Source: Streptomyces sp. DH12 (GTDB taxonomy: Bacteria; Actinomycetota; Actinomycetes; Streptomycetales; Streptomycetaceae). From it: a stretch of DNA of 64,000 nt. Shown in pieces: positions 1 through 8,677 of this stretch. The position numbers were made by a program, and so were the translations under genes. Under the pieces are notes generated by a model. That model had not been told where the DNA came from and did not search any database. It was given only the letters and a program-made list of their open reading frames with translations. Each line of letters begins with the position of its first letter. The stretch's first letter is position 1. Location of the stretch: contig NZ_JAHWGT010000001.1 in assembly GCF_020873895.1 (NCBI RefSeq), positions 248,001-312,000 of the forward strand, in the 5' to 3' direction.

Positions 1-185
1 GGTGTGCCGATCGGCGACGGTCGAGGCCGCCGGGACTACCGGGGTTTCCGGGGCTGCCGCGCCTGGCGGGGCCGGCGGGCCGGTGGACGGGGACCGCCCC
101 GACTGCCTTGGGACCGCCCCCGCCCCGTTTTCTCCCCCCCGGTCCGATCGAGCACCGGAGGCCGGCCGACTCCCCCGTGTCCTGT

Positions 186-599
186 TCAGGCCGCCGGCTC
201 GGGGGCGATCTCGGCGATCAGCCGCTCGACCAGGGTCCTGATCTCGTCGCGGATCGGGCGGACCGCCTCGACGCCCTGCCCGGCCGGGTCCTCCAGCCGC
301 CAGTCCAGGTAGCGCTTGCCGGGGAAGACGGGGCAGGTGTCGCCGCAGCCCATGGTGATGCAGACGTCGGACGCCTTCACCGCGTCGACGGTGAGCACCT
401 TCGGGACCTCCGCGGAGATGTCGATGCCCACCTCGGCCATGGCCGCGACGGCGGCCGGGTTGACGGCGGCGCCCGGGGCGGAGCCGGCGGAGCGGACTTC
501 GACGCGGTCGCCCGCCAGGTGGGTCAGCCAGGCGGCGGCCATCTGGGAGCGCCCGGCGTTGTGGACGCAGACGAACAGGACGGACGGCTTCTCGGCCAT
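186..599 (-). CDS. arsC: Arsenate reductase, low-molecular-weight phosphatase type (ArsC)
   Basis: Reduces arsenate to arsenite in the cytosol so that the arsenite pump can expel it. The 137-residue protein opens with the P-loop CVHNAGRS (Cys-X5-Arg-Ser) of LMW protein tyrosine phosphatases. Two further cysteines lie in MGCGDTCP, followed by GKRYLDW and LEDPAGQ, typical of ArsC. The thiol partner (thioredoxin or mycothiol/mycoredoxin) cannot be decided from sequence. The ATG at 599 is preferred over an upstream in-frame extension because the phosphatase fold begins directly after it. It is divergent from arsR, so both may share one ArsR-controlled region. Confidence 0.93.
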   Translation of the reverse strand: MAEKPSVLFVCVHNAGRSQMAAAWLTHLAGDRVEVRSAGSAPGAAVNPAAVAAMAEVGIDISAEVPKVLTVDAVKASDVCITMGCGDTCPVFPGKRYLDWRLEDPAGQGVEAVRPIRDEIRTLVERLIAEIAPEPAA

Positions 600-683
600 G
601 GTGGTGGTTCTCCCTCGTCGCGGCGGGCTCCGGCCGCCGACGCCGTACACCCGCTCGTACCAGCGGACGGTGATGTGACAGTA

Positions 684-697
684 TCAGCGCATGCTGA
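684..697. promoter_or_regulatory. Probable ArsR operator overlapping the arsR start codon
   Basis: The inverted repeat TCAGC-GCAT-GCTGA lies between arsC and arsR and covers the arsR ATG at 691. ArsR/SmtB proteins bind ATCA-N6-TGAT-like sites, so autorepression of arsR-acr3, and possibly arsC, is the likely role. No Shine-Dalgarno sequence precedes arsR, which may be leaderless. Operator identity is inferred. Confidence 0.55.
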
Positions 698-999
698 CTT
701 CAGTCGATCCTGATGTGATCCGGGCGTTGGGTGACCCGCTCCGCCTGCGGATCGTGGCCCTGCTGGCGCGCGAGACGCTCTGCACGACACACCTGGTCGA
801 GGAGACCGGAGCCCGGCAGACCAACCTCTCCAACCACCTCAGGGTGCTGCGCGAGGCCGGCATTGTGGACACCGAGCCGTGCGGCCGCTTCACCTACTAC
901 AAGCTCAAGCCCGAGGTGCTGGCCGACCTGTCCGGGCAGTTCGCCGGACTCGCCGCCTCCGCCCGCAGCGCCGCCGAGAACAAGAGGGCCTGCCCGTGA
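691..999 (+). CDS. arsR: ArsR/SmtB family arsenic-responsive repressor
   Basis: A 102-residue winged-helix repressor that should leave DNA when arsenite binds. The recognition-helix region reads RQTNLSNHLRVLREAG and the wing GRFTYYKLKP. Cysteines at about 31, 64 and 101 are candidate As(III) ligands; their layout differs from the adjacent Cys pair of E. coli ArsR. Its TGA at 997-999 overlaps the GTG of acr3 (GTGA), so the two are translationally coupled. arsC is divergent. An operator-like palindrome covers its own start codon. Confidence 0.93.
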   Translation: MLTSVDPDVIRALGDPLRLRIVALLARETLCTTHLVEETGARQTNLSNHLRVLREAGIVDTEPCGRFTYYKLKPEVLADLSGQFAGLAASARSAAENKRACP

Positions 1000-2138
1000 C
1001 CGCCACCGAGCCCACCACCGCTCGCCCCCGGAGCGCCGACGCGGCCGGCGACGACTCGATCGTCAGGAAGCTCTCCACCCTGGACCGCTACCTGGCGGTG
1101 TGGATCCTGCTGGCCATGGCCGCCGGCCTCGGGCTCGGACGGCTCGTCCCCGGCATGGACGACGCCCTCGCGAGGATCGAGATCGGCGGGATCTCCCTGC
1201 CCATCGCGCTCGGCCTGCTGGTCATGATGTACCCGGTGCTGGCCAAGGTCCGCTACGACCGGCTCGACCGCGTGACCGGCGACCGCAGACTGCTGGTCTC
1301 CTCGCTGGTCGTCAACTGGGTCGTCGGACCTGCGGTGATGTTCGCCCTGGCCTGGGTCTTCCTGCCGGACCTGCCCGAGTACCGCACCGGCCTGATCATC
1401 GTCGGTCTGGCCCGCTGCATCGCCATGGTCGTCATCTGGAACGACCTCGCCTGCGGCGACCGCGAGGCCGCGGCCGTCCTGGTGGCGCTCAACTCCGTGT
1501 TCCAGGTGTTCGCCTTCGGCCTGCTGGGCTGGTTCTACCTGGACCTGCTCCCGCGCCGGCTGCACCTCGGCGACGGCCAGGGCCTGGACGTGTCCGTCTG
1601 GCACATCGCCCTCAACGTCGTCGTCTTCCTCGGCCTCCCGCTGCTGGCAGGCTTCCTCACCCGCCGCGTCGGCGAGCGCAGGATGGGCCGGGAGGCGTAC
1701 GAGGCGCGTCTCCTGCCGAGGATCGGCCCGTGGGCGCTGTACGGACTGCTGTTCACGATCGTCGTCCTCTTCGCCCTGCAGGGCGGCACCATCACGTCCC
1801 GGCCGCTGGACGTCGCCCGCATCGCGCTGCCGCTCCTGGCCTACTTCGCGATCATGTTCTTCGGCACCTTCCTCCTCGGCAAGGGGCTGGGCCTGCCCTA
1901 CGACCGCACCACGACCCTGGCCTTCACCGCGGCGGGCAACAACTTCGAGCTGGCCATCGCAGTCGCCATCGCGACCTTCGGCGTCACGTCCGGCCAGGCG
2001 CTGTCGGGGGTCGTCGGCCCGCTCATCGAGGTCCCGGTGCTGATCGGCCTGGTGTACGTCGCACTCGCCTGGCGCCGGAGGTTCCCCGCCGCCCTCCCGG
2101 CGACGGACCGGGTCACTCCCCCCGGGGCGCGTACATGA
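996..2138 (+). CDS. acr3: Acr3-type arsenite efflux transporter
   Basis: Membrane carrier that exports arsenite made by ArsC. The 380-residue protein starts at a GTG overlapping the arsR stop by 4 nt. About ten hydrophobic segments are visible. The Acr3 hallmarks are [18 protein letters not shown], whose Cys (about residue 141) corresponds to the cysteine needed for transport in characterised Acr3 proteins, and [20 protein letters not shown] near the C terminus. The last 26 nt overlap the oppositely oriented YnfA-type gene. The hydrophilic N terminus of about 25 residues is ordinary for the family. Confidence 0.95.
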   Translation: MTATEPTTARPRSADAAGDDSIVRKLSTLDRYLAVWILLAMAAGLGLGRLVPGMDDALARIEIGGISLPIALGLLVMMYPVLAKVRYDRLDRVTGDRRLLVSSLVVNWVVGPAVMFALAWVFLPDLPEYRTGLIIVGLARCIAMVVIWNDLACGDREAAAVLVALNSVFQVFAFGLLGWFYLDLLPRRLHLGDGQGLDVSVWHIALNVVVFLGLPLLAGFLTRRVGERRMGREAYEARLLPRIGPWALYGLLFTIVVLFALQGGTITSRPLDVARIALPLLAYFAIMFFGTFLLGKGLGLPYDRTTTLAFTAAGNNFELAIAVAIATFGVTSGQALSGVVGPLIEVPVLIGLVYVALAWRRRFPAALPATDRVTPPGART

Positions 2139-2448
2139 TCACAGCCATCCCGGCGAGGCAGACCAGGGCGCCGATGACGTCGTACCGGTCGGGCCGGTAG
2201 CCGTCGGCGACCATGCCCCAAGCGATCGACCCGGCGACGAAGACGCCTCCGTAGGCGGCGAGGACACGACCGAAGTCGGCGTCGTGCTGCCAGGTCGCGA
2301 CCACGCCGTAGAGGCCCAGCGCGAGGACGCCGGCGCCGATCCAGATCCAGCCCTTGTGCTCCCGGATCCCCTGCCACACCAGCCAGGCGCCGCCGATCTC
2401 GAAGAGGGCGGCGAGCACGTACAGGGCGACGGACCGGGCGACACTCAC
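2113..2448 (-). CDS. YnfA/UPF0060-type small membrane protein
   Basis: A 111-residue protein with four predicted membrane helices: [41 protein letters not shown], the stretch around [18 protein letters not shown], and [21 protein letters not shown]. This matches the UPF0060 (YnfA) family, which resembles small drug-resistance efflux proteins; substrate unknown. The GTG at 2448 gives the usual family length, and an upstream in-frame extension is low-complexity Arg/Ala. Its 3' end overlaps acr3 by 26 nt in convergent orientation, which may let the two transcripts interfere. A role in metalloid handling is only suggested by position. Confidence 0.85.
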   Translation of the reverse strand: MSVARSVALYVLAALFEIGGAWLVWQGIREHKGWIWIGAGVLALGLYGVVATWQHDADFGRVLAAYGGVFVAGSIAWGMVADGYRPDRYDVIGALVCLAGMAVIMYAPRGE

Positions 2449-2538
2449 GAGCGGTGAGCCTACCGCCCGGGCCCTGCCCCGCCCCGCCCGCGCGGCGCCC
2501 ACCGCCCGCGCGGCGCCCACCGCGCGCGGGGGGCACCG

Positions 2539-3087
2539 TCACCCCCGGCGGACCGCGCGCAGCCGCGCCACCGCCCCCGCGACCAGGCGCGCGACGAGAG
2601 GGCGCCGCCGCCGAGGTCGGGACGTCAGGGCGGCGCGCGGTACGCCCAGCGCGTCGAGCCGCGCCATGAGGTCCGCCTCCTGCCGTGCGGTGACGGCGAT
2701 CCAGAGGCTCGTGCCGGTGTCACCGGCGCTGAGCACCAAGCGGCCCCGCGCCCACGCCTCCGCGTGGATGGTGAAGGGGGCCAGCGCCAGGAGCACCGCG
2801 AAACGCTCGTCGTCGCGGACATCGATGTCGATGCCCATCCCGGTGTCGGCCGCCCGAGCCCGGCGGCCGCCGGCCCCGCCGCCCGCCGGTGCCAGCGCGC
2901 GTGCGCGCGCGTACGCGGGGATCACCTCCTGCGGCCAGGGGAGGTCGCTGTAGGCGTCGAGGTGGGCGTCCTCGATGTCGTCCCGCAGGACACGGAGCGC
3001 CTCGTGGTGCACCCGCACCACGTCCGCCTCCGCCAGCCCGTCCGCCAGGGACAGCTCCCGGCGGGGCTCCTCGATCTCGGTGATCAT
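2539..3087 (-). CDS. Hypothetical protein
   Basis: A 182-residue protein I do not recognise. The N-terminal 60 residues are acidic and amphipathic (EIEEPRRELSLADGLAEADVV). A Gly/Ala/Arg linker near 70-80 leads to a compact segment with GIDIDVRDDERFAVLLALAPF and LVLSAGDTGTSLWIAVTA. The tail (about 150-182) is highly basic. No signal peptide or membrane segment is seen. The hexamer CAGTCT lies 6 nt before the ATG, so the mRNA may be leaderless. Coding is supported by third-position GC bias and by the lack of a better frame. Confidence 0.6.
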   Translation of the reverse strand: MITEIEEPRRELSLADGLAEADVVRVHHEALRVLRDDIEDAHLDAYSDLPWPQEVIPAYARARALAPAGGGAGGRRARAADTGMGIDIDVRDDERFAVLLALAPFTIHAEAWARGRLVLSAGDTGTSLWIAVTARQEADLMARLDALGVPRAALTSRPRRRRPLVARLVAGAVARLRAVRRG

Positions 3088-3150
3088 GCGTTCAGACTGC
3101 CACGCGCGCCGCCGGAACCCGCCGGGCCCTCCCCTGACCGCGTCCCGGCG

Positions 3151-4920
3151 TCAGATGCGGTGGACGGTGTGCAGCTTCCTCGCGTAGGTGCCCGTGCCGT
3201 CCAGGAGAGAGGGGCCGCCCAGGTCCGACATGGTGGGGCCGTTGACCGTCTTGCGGCTGGAGAGGAAGCGGCGCTTCCCGTCCGCGTCCTTGCCCAGGTA
3301 TATGCCGACGTGGTCGACGGTGAGCTTCTCGTTGTCGTCGCCCGAGTCCGCGTTGAACAGCACGAGGTCGCCCGGCTGGAGGAGCGTCGCGGCGGGCGGC
3401 GTCGTGCCGTCGCCCGTCCGGTCGACGCGGACGCCGGGCGCGTACTCGACCATGTCGCGCGACTTGCGCGGGATGCGGGTCCCGGACGTGTCCGCGCCCG
3501 CGGCCATCGGGACGCCCATGTGGTAGCCGTACACCATGCGCGTGTAGCCGGAGCAGTCGAGGTTGCCGACCTGCTTGCTGGAGGGGCCGGTGTGGGCGCC
3601 GTCCGGGAAGGTCCAGCCGACGTTCATGTACTCGTGGAAGTCGGCGCCCTCGTAGAGGTGGCCCTGCGGGTCGAGGTAGCCGTAGCCGGCGGCGCCGAGC
3701 ACCTGCCTGTCCTTGGCCGGACCGGCGCCGCTCGTCACGGCGGGGGCGCCGGGGAGGAACATCGCCGCGTACGCGAGGACGTCCGGCACCGTGGAGCCGG
3801 CCCAACCGCGGATCGTCTGCTCCAGCGCCGGGGTCCAGGTGCCGTCGAACGGCTCCGGGAGCACGCGCACCCACTCCCGGTGCGTGACGCTCGGCGGCGT
3901 CGCCCAGTTCGCGGCGCTCACCTCGAACCGGCTGACGTGCAGCTTGACGGGGAGGTTGGTGCAGCCCCGGTTGGCGAGCGCGCGCAGCCCGACGCGGCCC
4001 TTGCCGAACGTCGTGTCGGTGACGTCGACGGCCCACGCGGACGGCTCCGCGGAGGCGGAACGCCAGGCCTTGACCTGGATGCGGCCGCCCTGGCGACGTA
4101 CGCGGATCGTCCAGTCGGTGCCCGCGGGCACGCCCGTGGCGAGGGTGACGGCCGTCGCCAGCTGGGTGACCGCGTCGTCGACCTCCTTCTCGACGCGCAG
4201 CTCGACCGCGCCGGAGGTGAGGAAGGACAGCCGGGCCCGGTAGTTGTTGGAGGTGTTCTGGTAGCCGAAGGACAGGGCGTACGAGCAGGCCTGACCGGCG
4301 GGCACCTTGTCGAACCGGGCCACGGACCGCACGTCGACGTCGGTTATCTCGTCGTCGCGCAGGGTGGCGTGGCGGCTCGCGTAGTCGGTGGTCAGGGCGA
4401 TGGTGCCGGTGCCCGGCACGACGGAGTAGTCGGTGTCGGCGGGGCCGAGGGTGGACCATCTGCCGCCGCCCCAGGAGGCGCCCCAGTACTGGCGCTCCGC
4501 GACCGGCAGGGACGTGTCCGGCAGCGTGCGCGCGAAGTCGTCCGCGAACGGCTTCTTGTTCTCGGTGAACGTGCGCGTCGGGCCGGGCAGGACGACGGTG
4601 CGGGCACCGCGGGTCAGCAGCGCGACCCGTCTGCCGCCGGAGGTGACCTCGGTACGGGCCGGGGTCCCGGGGAGCACCGTGGCGGTGAGCGGGGCGGCCA
4701 GGGTCACCGGCGTGAAGTAGGAGGCGTCGAGCGGGGGCAGCGTCACGGAGGAACGCGCCGACGCGAGGCCGGCCGGGCCGGGGAGCGGGTCGACGGGAGT
4801 GGGGACGGGCGGGGCGGCGTGGGCCGGGGCGGCGGCGAGGCCGCTCAGCGGCAGGGCGGCGGCGGAGGCCGCGAAGAGGGTGAGCAGACCGCGGCGTGAG
4901 GTGTGAGTCATGGGGATCAT
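3151..4920 (-). CDS. Secreted NlpC/P60-like cell-wall hydrolase candidate
   Basis: About 589 residues, with an export signal (HTSRRGLLTLFAASAAALPLSG...AHA; twin Arg suggests Tat). The middle part is a long beta-rich region. The C-terminal 200 residues carry LDCSGYTRMVYGYHMGVPM (Cys nucleophile context) and LTVDHVGIYLGKD (His), the Cys-His pattern of NlpC/P60 cysteine peptidases that cut peptidoglycan stem peptides. LQPGDLVLFNADSGDDNEK between them is typical of the fold. Start options are ATG 4920, ATG 4911 or GTG 4953; 4920 has a GGAG about 12 nt upstream. Family assignment is good, substrate inferred. Confidence 0.8.
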   Translation of the reverse strand: MIPMTHTSRRGLLTLFAASAAALPLSGLAAAPAHAAPPVPTPVDPLPGPAGLASARSSVTLPPLDASYFTPVTLAAPLTATVLPGTPARTEVTSGGRRVALLTRGARTVVLPGPTRTFTENKKPFADDFARTLPDTSLPVAERQYWGASWGGGRWSTLGPADTDYSVVPGTGTIALTTDYASRHATLRDDEITDVDVRSVARFDKVPAGQACSYALSFGYQNTSNNYRARLSFLTSGAVELRVEKEVDDAVTQLATAVTLATGVPAGTDWTIRVRRQGGRIQVKAWRSASAEPSAWAVDVTDTTFGKGRVGLRALANRGCTNLPVKLHVSRFEVSAANWATPPSVTHREWVRVLPEPFDGTWTPALEQTIRGWAGSTVPDVLAYAAMFLPGAPAVTSGAGPAKDRQVLGAAGYGYLDPQGHLYEGADFHEYMNVGWTFPDGAHTGPSSKQVGNLDCSGYTRMVYGYHMGVPMAAGADTSGTRIPRKSRDMVEYAPGVRVDRTGDGTTPPAATLLQPGDLVLFNADSGDDNEKLTVDHVGIYLGKDADGKRRFLSSRKTVNGPTMSDLGGPSLLDGTGTYARKLHTVHRI

Positions 4921-5055
4921 GATCCGTGCACGCTCCGCGGAGGAAGACGTCACCCCCCCGTGAAAGCCGGACAGGCGGGCCTCTGAGGCTCTCCCGGGCG
5001 GCCGACGGAGAAACGACCGCCCGGGGATACTGTCAGGCCCGGCAAGGCGTGCCAG

Positions 5056-5072
5056 GGCCCCCGGCGGGGGCC
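5056..5072 (-). terminator. Hairpin terminator after nhaA
   Basis: GGCCCCC-GGC-GGGGGCC forms a 7-bp GC stem 17 nt beyond the nhaA stop on the minus strand. No U-tract follows, which is common for actinomycete terminators. Confidence 0.5.
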
Positions 5073-5088
5073 GTTGCCCCCGGCCGGG

Positions 5089-6387
5089 TCAGCGCTCGGC
5101 CGCGCCGGCCCGCTGGTAGACGTCCGGGATGCCGTCCTGGTCGTCGTCGCGGGTCTCCTCCTCGTACAGGCGCCGGTAGACGGTGTTGCGGCGCTTGATG
5201 AGGGCGGCCGCCAGGACGGCGGCGAGGAGGGAGCCGGTGAGGACCGCGGCCTTGACCTGTTCGGAGACGGCCGGGTCGGGGAAGGCCAGCTCGCCGATCA
5301 GCAGGGCGACGGTGAAGCCGATCCCCGCCAGGACGGAGAGGGCGAGGACGTCCGCCCACGCCAGGTCGGGGTTGAGCTTCGCCCGGGTGAACCGGGCGGC
5401 CAGGTAGGTGCCGGCGAAGATGCCGAGGGTCTTGCCGACGACCAGCCCGATGACGACGCCGAGCGGTTCGGGCCGGGTGAAGACCTCGCCCAGCGCGGCG
5501 GCGGAGACGCCGACACCGGCCGCGAAGAGCGCGAACAGGGGTACCGCGACACCGGCCGAGACGGGGTGGAGCAGGTGGGAGGTGCGCTCGGCGGGGGAGG
5601 CGGTCTCGCCCTCGTCGCGGGTGGTGCGCAGGATGAGCCCGATCGCGACGCCGGCGACGGTGGCGTGGACGCCGCCGTTGTACATGAGCACCCACGTGGC
5701 GACGCCGAGCGGCACGTACCACCACCAGCCGCGCACGCGGAAGCGCTGGAGGAGGTGGAAGGCGACCAGGCAGGCGAGGGCCCCGCCGAGGGCGGGGAGG
5801 TTCAGGTCGTCGGTGAAGAAGACCGCGATGATGAGGATCGCGCCGAGGTCGTCCACGACGGCCAGGGTGAGCAGGAAGGCCCGCAGGGCGGCGGGCAGGT
5901 GCGTGCTGAGCACGGCGAGCACGGCGAGGGCGAAGGCGATGTCGGTGGCCATCGGGACGGCCCAGCCCTCCATGCTCCCGCCCCCGGCCGTGACCGTCGC
6001 GGCATAGAGGGCGGCGGGCACGATCATTCCGCAGAGGGCGGCGATGACGGGGAGGGCCGCGGTGGCGGGGGTGCGCAGTTCTCCCACGACCAGCTCGCGC
6101 TTGAGCTCGATGCCGGCGACGAGGAAGAAGAGGGCGAGGAGCCCGTCGGCCGTCCAGTGCTGCACCGACAGGTCCAGCCCGAGGGCGGGTATGCCGAAGT
6201 GGAAGTCGCGGATCTGCTCGTAGGTCCCGTTCCAGGGGGTGTTCGCCCACACCAGTGCGACGAGTGCGGCTGCCAGGAGGACCAGACCGCCGACGGTCTC
6301 CGTCCTCAGCGCCTGGACCACGGCCGTGCGCTCCGGCAGCGGCAGGAGACCGAGGAAGGGGGAACGCTCGCGTGGCGCGTCGGCCAT
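5089..6387 (-). CDS. nhaA: Na+/H+ antiporter NhaA
   Basis: Exchanges external protons for cytoplasmic Na+ or Li+ in pH and salt homeostasis. The 432-residue protein carries NhaA landmarks: VAGIELKRELVVGELR, WAVPMATDIAFALAVLAVL, the paired aspartates in LAVVDDLGAILIIAVFF (ion-binding site), and GIGFTVALLIGELAF. About twelve membrane spans are visible. The ATG at 6387 has GGAGG about 8 nt upstream. A short charged tail (EEETRDDDQDGIPD) follows the last helix. It appears monocistronic, with a terminator hairpin just downstream. Confidence 0.96.
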   Translation of the reverse strand: MADAPRERSPFLGLLPLPERTAVVQALRTETVGGLVLLAAALVALVWANTPWNGTYEQIRDFHFGIPALGLDLSVQHWTADGLLALFFLVAGIELKRELVVGELRTPATAALPVIAALCGMIVPAALYAATVTAGGGSMEGWAVPMATDIAFALAVLAVLSTHLPAALRAFLLTLAVVDDLGAILIIAVFFTDDLNLPALGGALACLVAFHLLQRFRVRGWWWYVPLGVATWVLMYNGGVHATVAGVAIGLILRTTRDEGETASPAERTSHLLHPVSAGVAVPLFALFAAGVGVSAAALGEVFTRPEPLGVVIGLVVGKTLGIFAGTYLAARFTRAKLNPDLAWADVLALSVLAGIGFTVALLIGELAFPDPAVSEQVKAAVLTGSLLAAVLAAALIKRRNTVYRRLYEEETRDDDQDGIPDVYQRAGAAER

Positions 6388-6578
6388 GAAGGGACCTCCG
6401 GGGGGATCGGGGGGAGGGCGTACGAGCCCTGGGACGCCGACCAGACTTCCCGGCACACCGCGCGTCCGCAGGCCCGGGCAGGGGCGTGCACTGACGCGTT
6501 GCCCACACCCTAACCGCCTGGTCGATTTCTCGCCATACCCCGTTTCACCTGCGGGAATCAGGTCCGCGCGCACGACGG

Positions 6579-6620
6579 GCGGGCCCGTCCACACCCGGCT
6601 TCAGGTGTGTACGGGCCCGC
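6579..6620 (-). terminator. Long hairpin terminator after the AGCS symporter gene
   Basis: Arms at 6579-6595 and 6604-6620 pair over 17 bp with one mismatch (GCGGGCCCGTCCACACC and its near complement) around an 8-nt loop. It lies 34 nt beyond the symporter stop on the minus strand and upstream of nhaA, so it probably separates the two units. Confidence 0.6.
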
Positions 6621-6653
6621 TTGTCGCGCGTGGCGTTCGCCGCGCCGGGACGG

Positions 6654-8198
6654 TCAGACGGTGGTCTTCGCCGACTCCTGGTCCTCGTCGGAGGGGGCCT
6701 CGTCGGTGATCTCACCGGCGTCGCGGGCCCGGACGTACTCCAGGAAGGAGTTCAGCTCGCGCTTGACGACCGGGGCGAGCAGGTACAGGCCGATGATGTT
6801 GATGACGGCGAGCATGAAGAGCACGGCGTCGGCCATGTCGATCAGGGTCTGCAGCGTCAGCAGGGCGCCGGCGACCGCGAACAGCGTGTAGAAGACCTTG
6901 AAGGTCACCTCGCTGGTCTTGCTGCGGCCGAACAGGTGCGTCCAGGCCTTCATGCAGTAGTAGCCCCAGGTCAGAACCGTGGAGATGGCGAACAGCATCA
7001 CCGCGAGGGTGAGGATGTACGGGAACCAGGGCATGACCGTGGCGAAGGCGTCGGAGGTGATGGTGACGCCGCCGATGGACTCGCCCGCGCGGGCCTCGGC
7101 CCAGCTGGCCGGGTTGGCGATGACGATGGTGAGCGCGGTCATCGTGCAGATGACGACGGTGTCGATGAAGGGCTCCAGCAGGGCGACCAGGCCCTCGCTG
7201 GCGGGGTGCTTCGTCTTCACCGCGGAGTGCGCGATCGGGGCGGAGCCGAGGCCCGCCTCGTTGGAGAACGCGGCCCGCTTGAAACCGATGATCAGCGCGC
7301 CGAGGACACCGCCGGCGACACCCTGCGGGTTGAAGGCGCCCTCGATGATCGTGGTGAGCGCGGCGGGGACCGCCGTGATGTGCACAAGGATGACGACCAG
7401 GCAGGCGGCGATGTAGATGCCGGCCATCGCGGGGACGAGCCTGCTGGTCACGGTGGCGATGGAGCGGATGCCGCCGAGCAGGACGATGCCGACGAGCGCG
7501 GCGACCAGGATGCCGAAGAACAGCGCGCCGGCGGACGAGCCCATCAGGCCGTCCTCGCCGCCGGTGACGGAGACGAGCTGGGCGTAGGACTGGTTGACCT
7601 GGAAGAGGTTGCCGCCGAACAGGCCGAAGAACAGGACCATGAAGGAGGCGAGCACGGCGAGGACCTTGCCGAGGCTCTTGCCGTTCTTGCCGAAGCGCTC
7701 GGCCAGACCCTTGGGCAGGTAGTGCATCGGGCCGCCGGATACGGTGCCGTCGGCGTGCACCTCGCGGTACTTCACACCGAGGGTGACCTCGACGAACTTG
7801 GTGGCCATGCCGAGCAGGCCGCACAGGATCATCCAGAACGTCGCGCCGGGGCCGCCGATGGAGACGGCCACCGCCACACCCGCGATGTTGCCGAGTCCCA
7901 CGGTGCCGGAGACGGCGGCGGTCAGCGCCTGGAAGTGGTTGACCTCGCCGGCCGAACCCTTCTCGTCGTACTTCCCGCGGACCACGTCGACGGCGAGTTT
8001 GAACTTGCGGATCTGCACAAGTCCGAACCAGGCGGAGAAGACGAGGCCGGCGACGACCAGCCAGGCGACGATGAGGGGGAGTTCCGTACCACCGACGGGC
8101 ACGGAGTAGAAGACGACCTCGCCGAGCCAGGTGGCGATGGGCTCGAAGAGTCCGCTGACGGCTTCGTCGACGGAAGTGGTGATGGAGTCGAGTGACAC
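6654..8198 (-). CDS. Alanine/glycine:cation symporter (AGCS family)
   Basis: Sodium- or proton-coupled uptake of alanine or glycine. The 514-residue polytopic protein shows AGCS signatures: FQALTAAVSGTVGLGNIAGVAVAV, GGPGATFWMILCGLLGMATKF, GVKYREVHADGTVSGGPMHYL, and FSNEAGLGSAPIAHSAVKTKHP. The start is GTG at 8198 with GAGGTAG about 10 nt upstream. An acidic C-terminal tail (ITDEAPSDEDQES) is cytosolic. A promoter with an adjoining CRP-like palindrome lies about 200 nt upstream, so carbon- or cAMP-linked control is plausible. The exact substrate cannot be read from sequence. Confidence 0.93.
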   Translation of the reverse strand: MSLDSITTSVDEAVSGLFEPIATWLGEVVFYSVPVGGTELPLIVAWLVVAGLVFSAWFGLVQIRKFKLAVDVVRGKYDEKGSAGEVNHFQALTAAVSGTVGLGNIAGVAVAVSIGGPGATFWMILCGLLGMATKFVEVTLGVKYREVHADGTVSGGPMHYLPKGLAERFGKNGKSLGKVLAVLASFMVLFFGLFGGNLFQVNQSYAQLVSVTGGEDGLMGSSAGALFFGILVAALVGIVLLGGIRSIATVTSRLVPAMAGIYIAACLVVILVHITAVPAALTTIIEGAFNPQGVAGGVLGALIIGFKRAAFSNEAGLGSAPIAHSAVKTKHPASEGLVALLEPFIDTVVICTMTALTIVIANPASWAEARAGESIGGVTITSDAFATVMPWFPYILTLAVMLFAISTVLTWGYYCMKAWTHLFGRSKTSEVTFKVFYTLFAVAGALLTLQTLIDMADAVLFMLAVINIIGLYLLAPVVKRELNSFLEYVRARDAGEITDEAPSDEDQESAKTTV

Positions 8199-8677
8199 GG
8201 TGGGCTACCTCGATGGCGCAGGTACCGACGCAGAGGAGGTTGCGCCGGGAAGATGTGCGGTCTTTGAGCGAACGCCGTTGTCCGATCGGCGACCCTGGGG
8301 CCGCGCTCCGCGGACTCGGAACGTGATCACCCTGGTCGTGCTGCCGGTGCTTGCCGGCACTCCACGTGGTGGCGGTGGGTGGTGCTACCTGCGGAGTTGC
8401 GTAGTTCTACCACGGCAGCCGCGTCCTGTTGAGTGATGCAGATCACATAACCGGGAGTAGTCTTCGAAAATCACAGCGAACGAAACAAGACCGTTATGTG
8501 GCGAGGAAGATCCGTTCAACGGACATCTATGTCCGGATGGTGAACATCAACGTGACCCTCCGTCACCACGGCGCTTGCTCGGACCCTCCATGGCCGCCCC
8601 GCGGAGGCCGGCCGAAAGCGCCCGCCCGGCGCCGCGCCCACCGCGCCACGGCCGCGAGAAGCAGAGGCGCAGGCAGG
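8199..8677. other. Intergenic region and 200-nt 5' leader of the symporter gene
   Basis: No gene is supported here. The 8199-8397 part should be the transcribed leader of the AGCS gene and contains small inverted repeats such as TGCCGG-N6-CCGGCA; I could not match it to a known riboswitch. The 8447-8677 part is noticeably less GC-rich than its surroundings and holds two small palindromes, CGGACAT-CT-ATGTCCG (8520-8535) and GTGAC-CCTCC-GTCAC (8552-8566). The latter could end DUF2254 transcription. Confidence 0.5.
8404..8446 (-). promoter_or_regulatory. Promoter of the AGCS symporter with abutting CRP-like operator
   Basis: On the minus strand, TCAACA (8432-8427), a 17-nt spacer and TAGAAC (8409-8404) form a sigma-70-type promoter with a predicted start near 8397. 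Directly upstream is GTGA-TGCAGA-TCAC (8433-8446), matching the CRP consensus GTGA-N6-TCAC. Its centre falls about 42 nt before the predicted start, the place where class II CRP activators bind. The promoter elements are weak matches, as expected for an activated promoter. Confidence 0.55.

Noticed and set aside
1-185. Small plus-strand frame at the window edge
   Set aside because: Arg/Pro/Gly-rich with no start, motif or length support; it may be the end of an intergenic region.
8199-8397. Riboswitch in the AGCS symporter leader
   Set aside because: I compared it with the glycine and c-di-AMP consensus cores from memory and found no matching conserved blocks.
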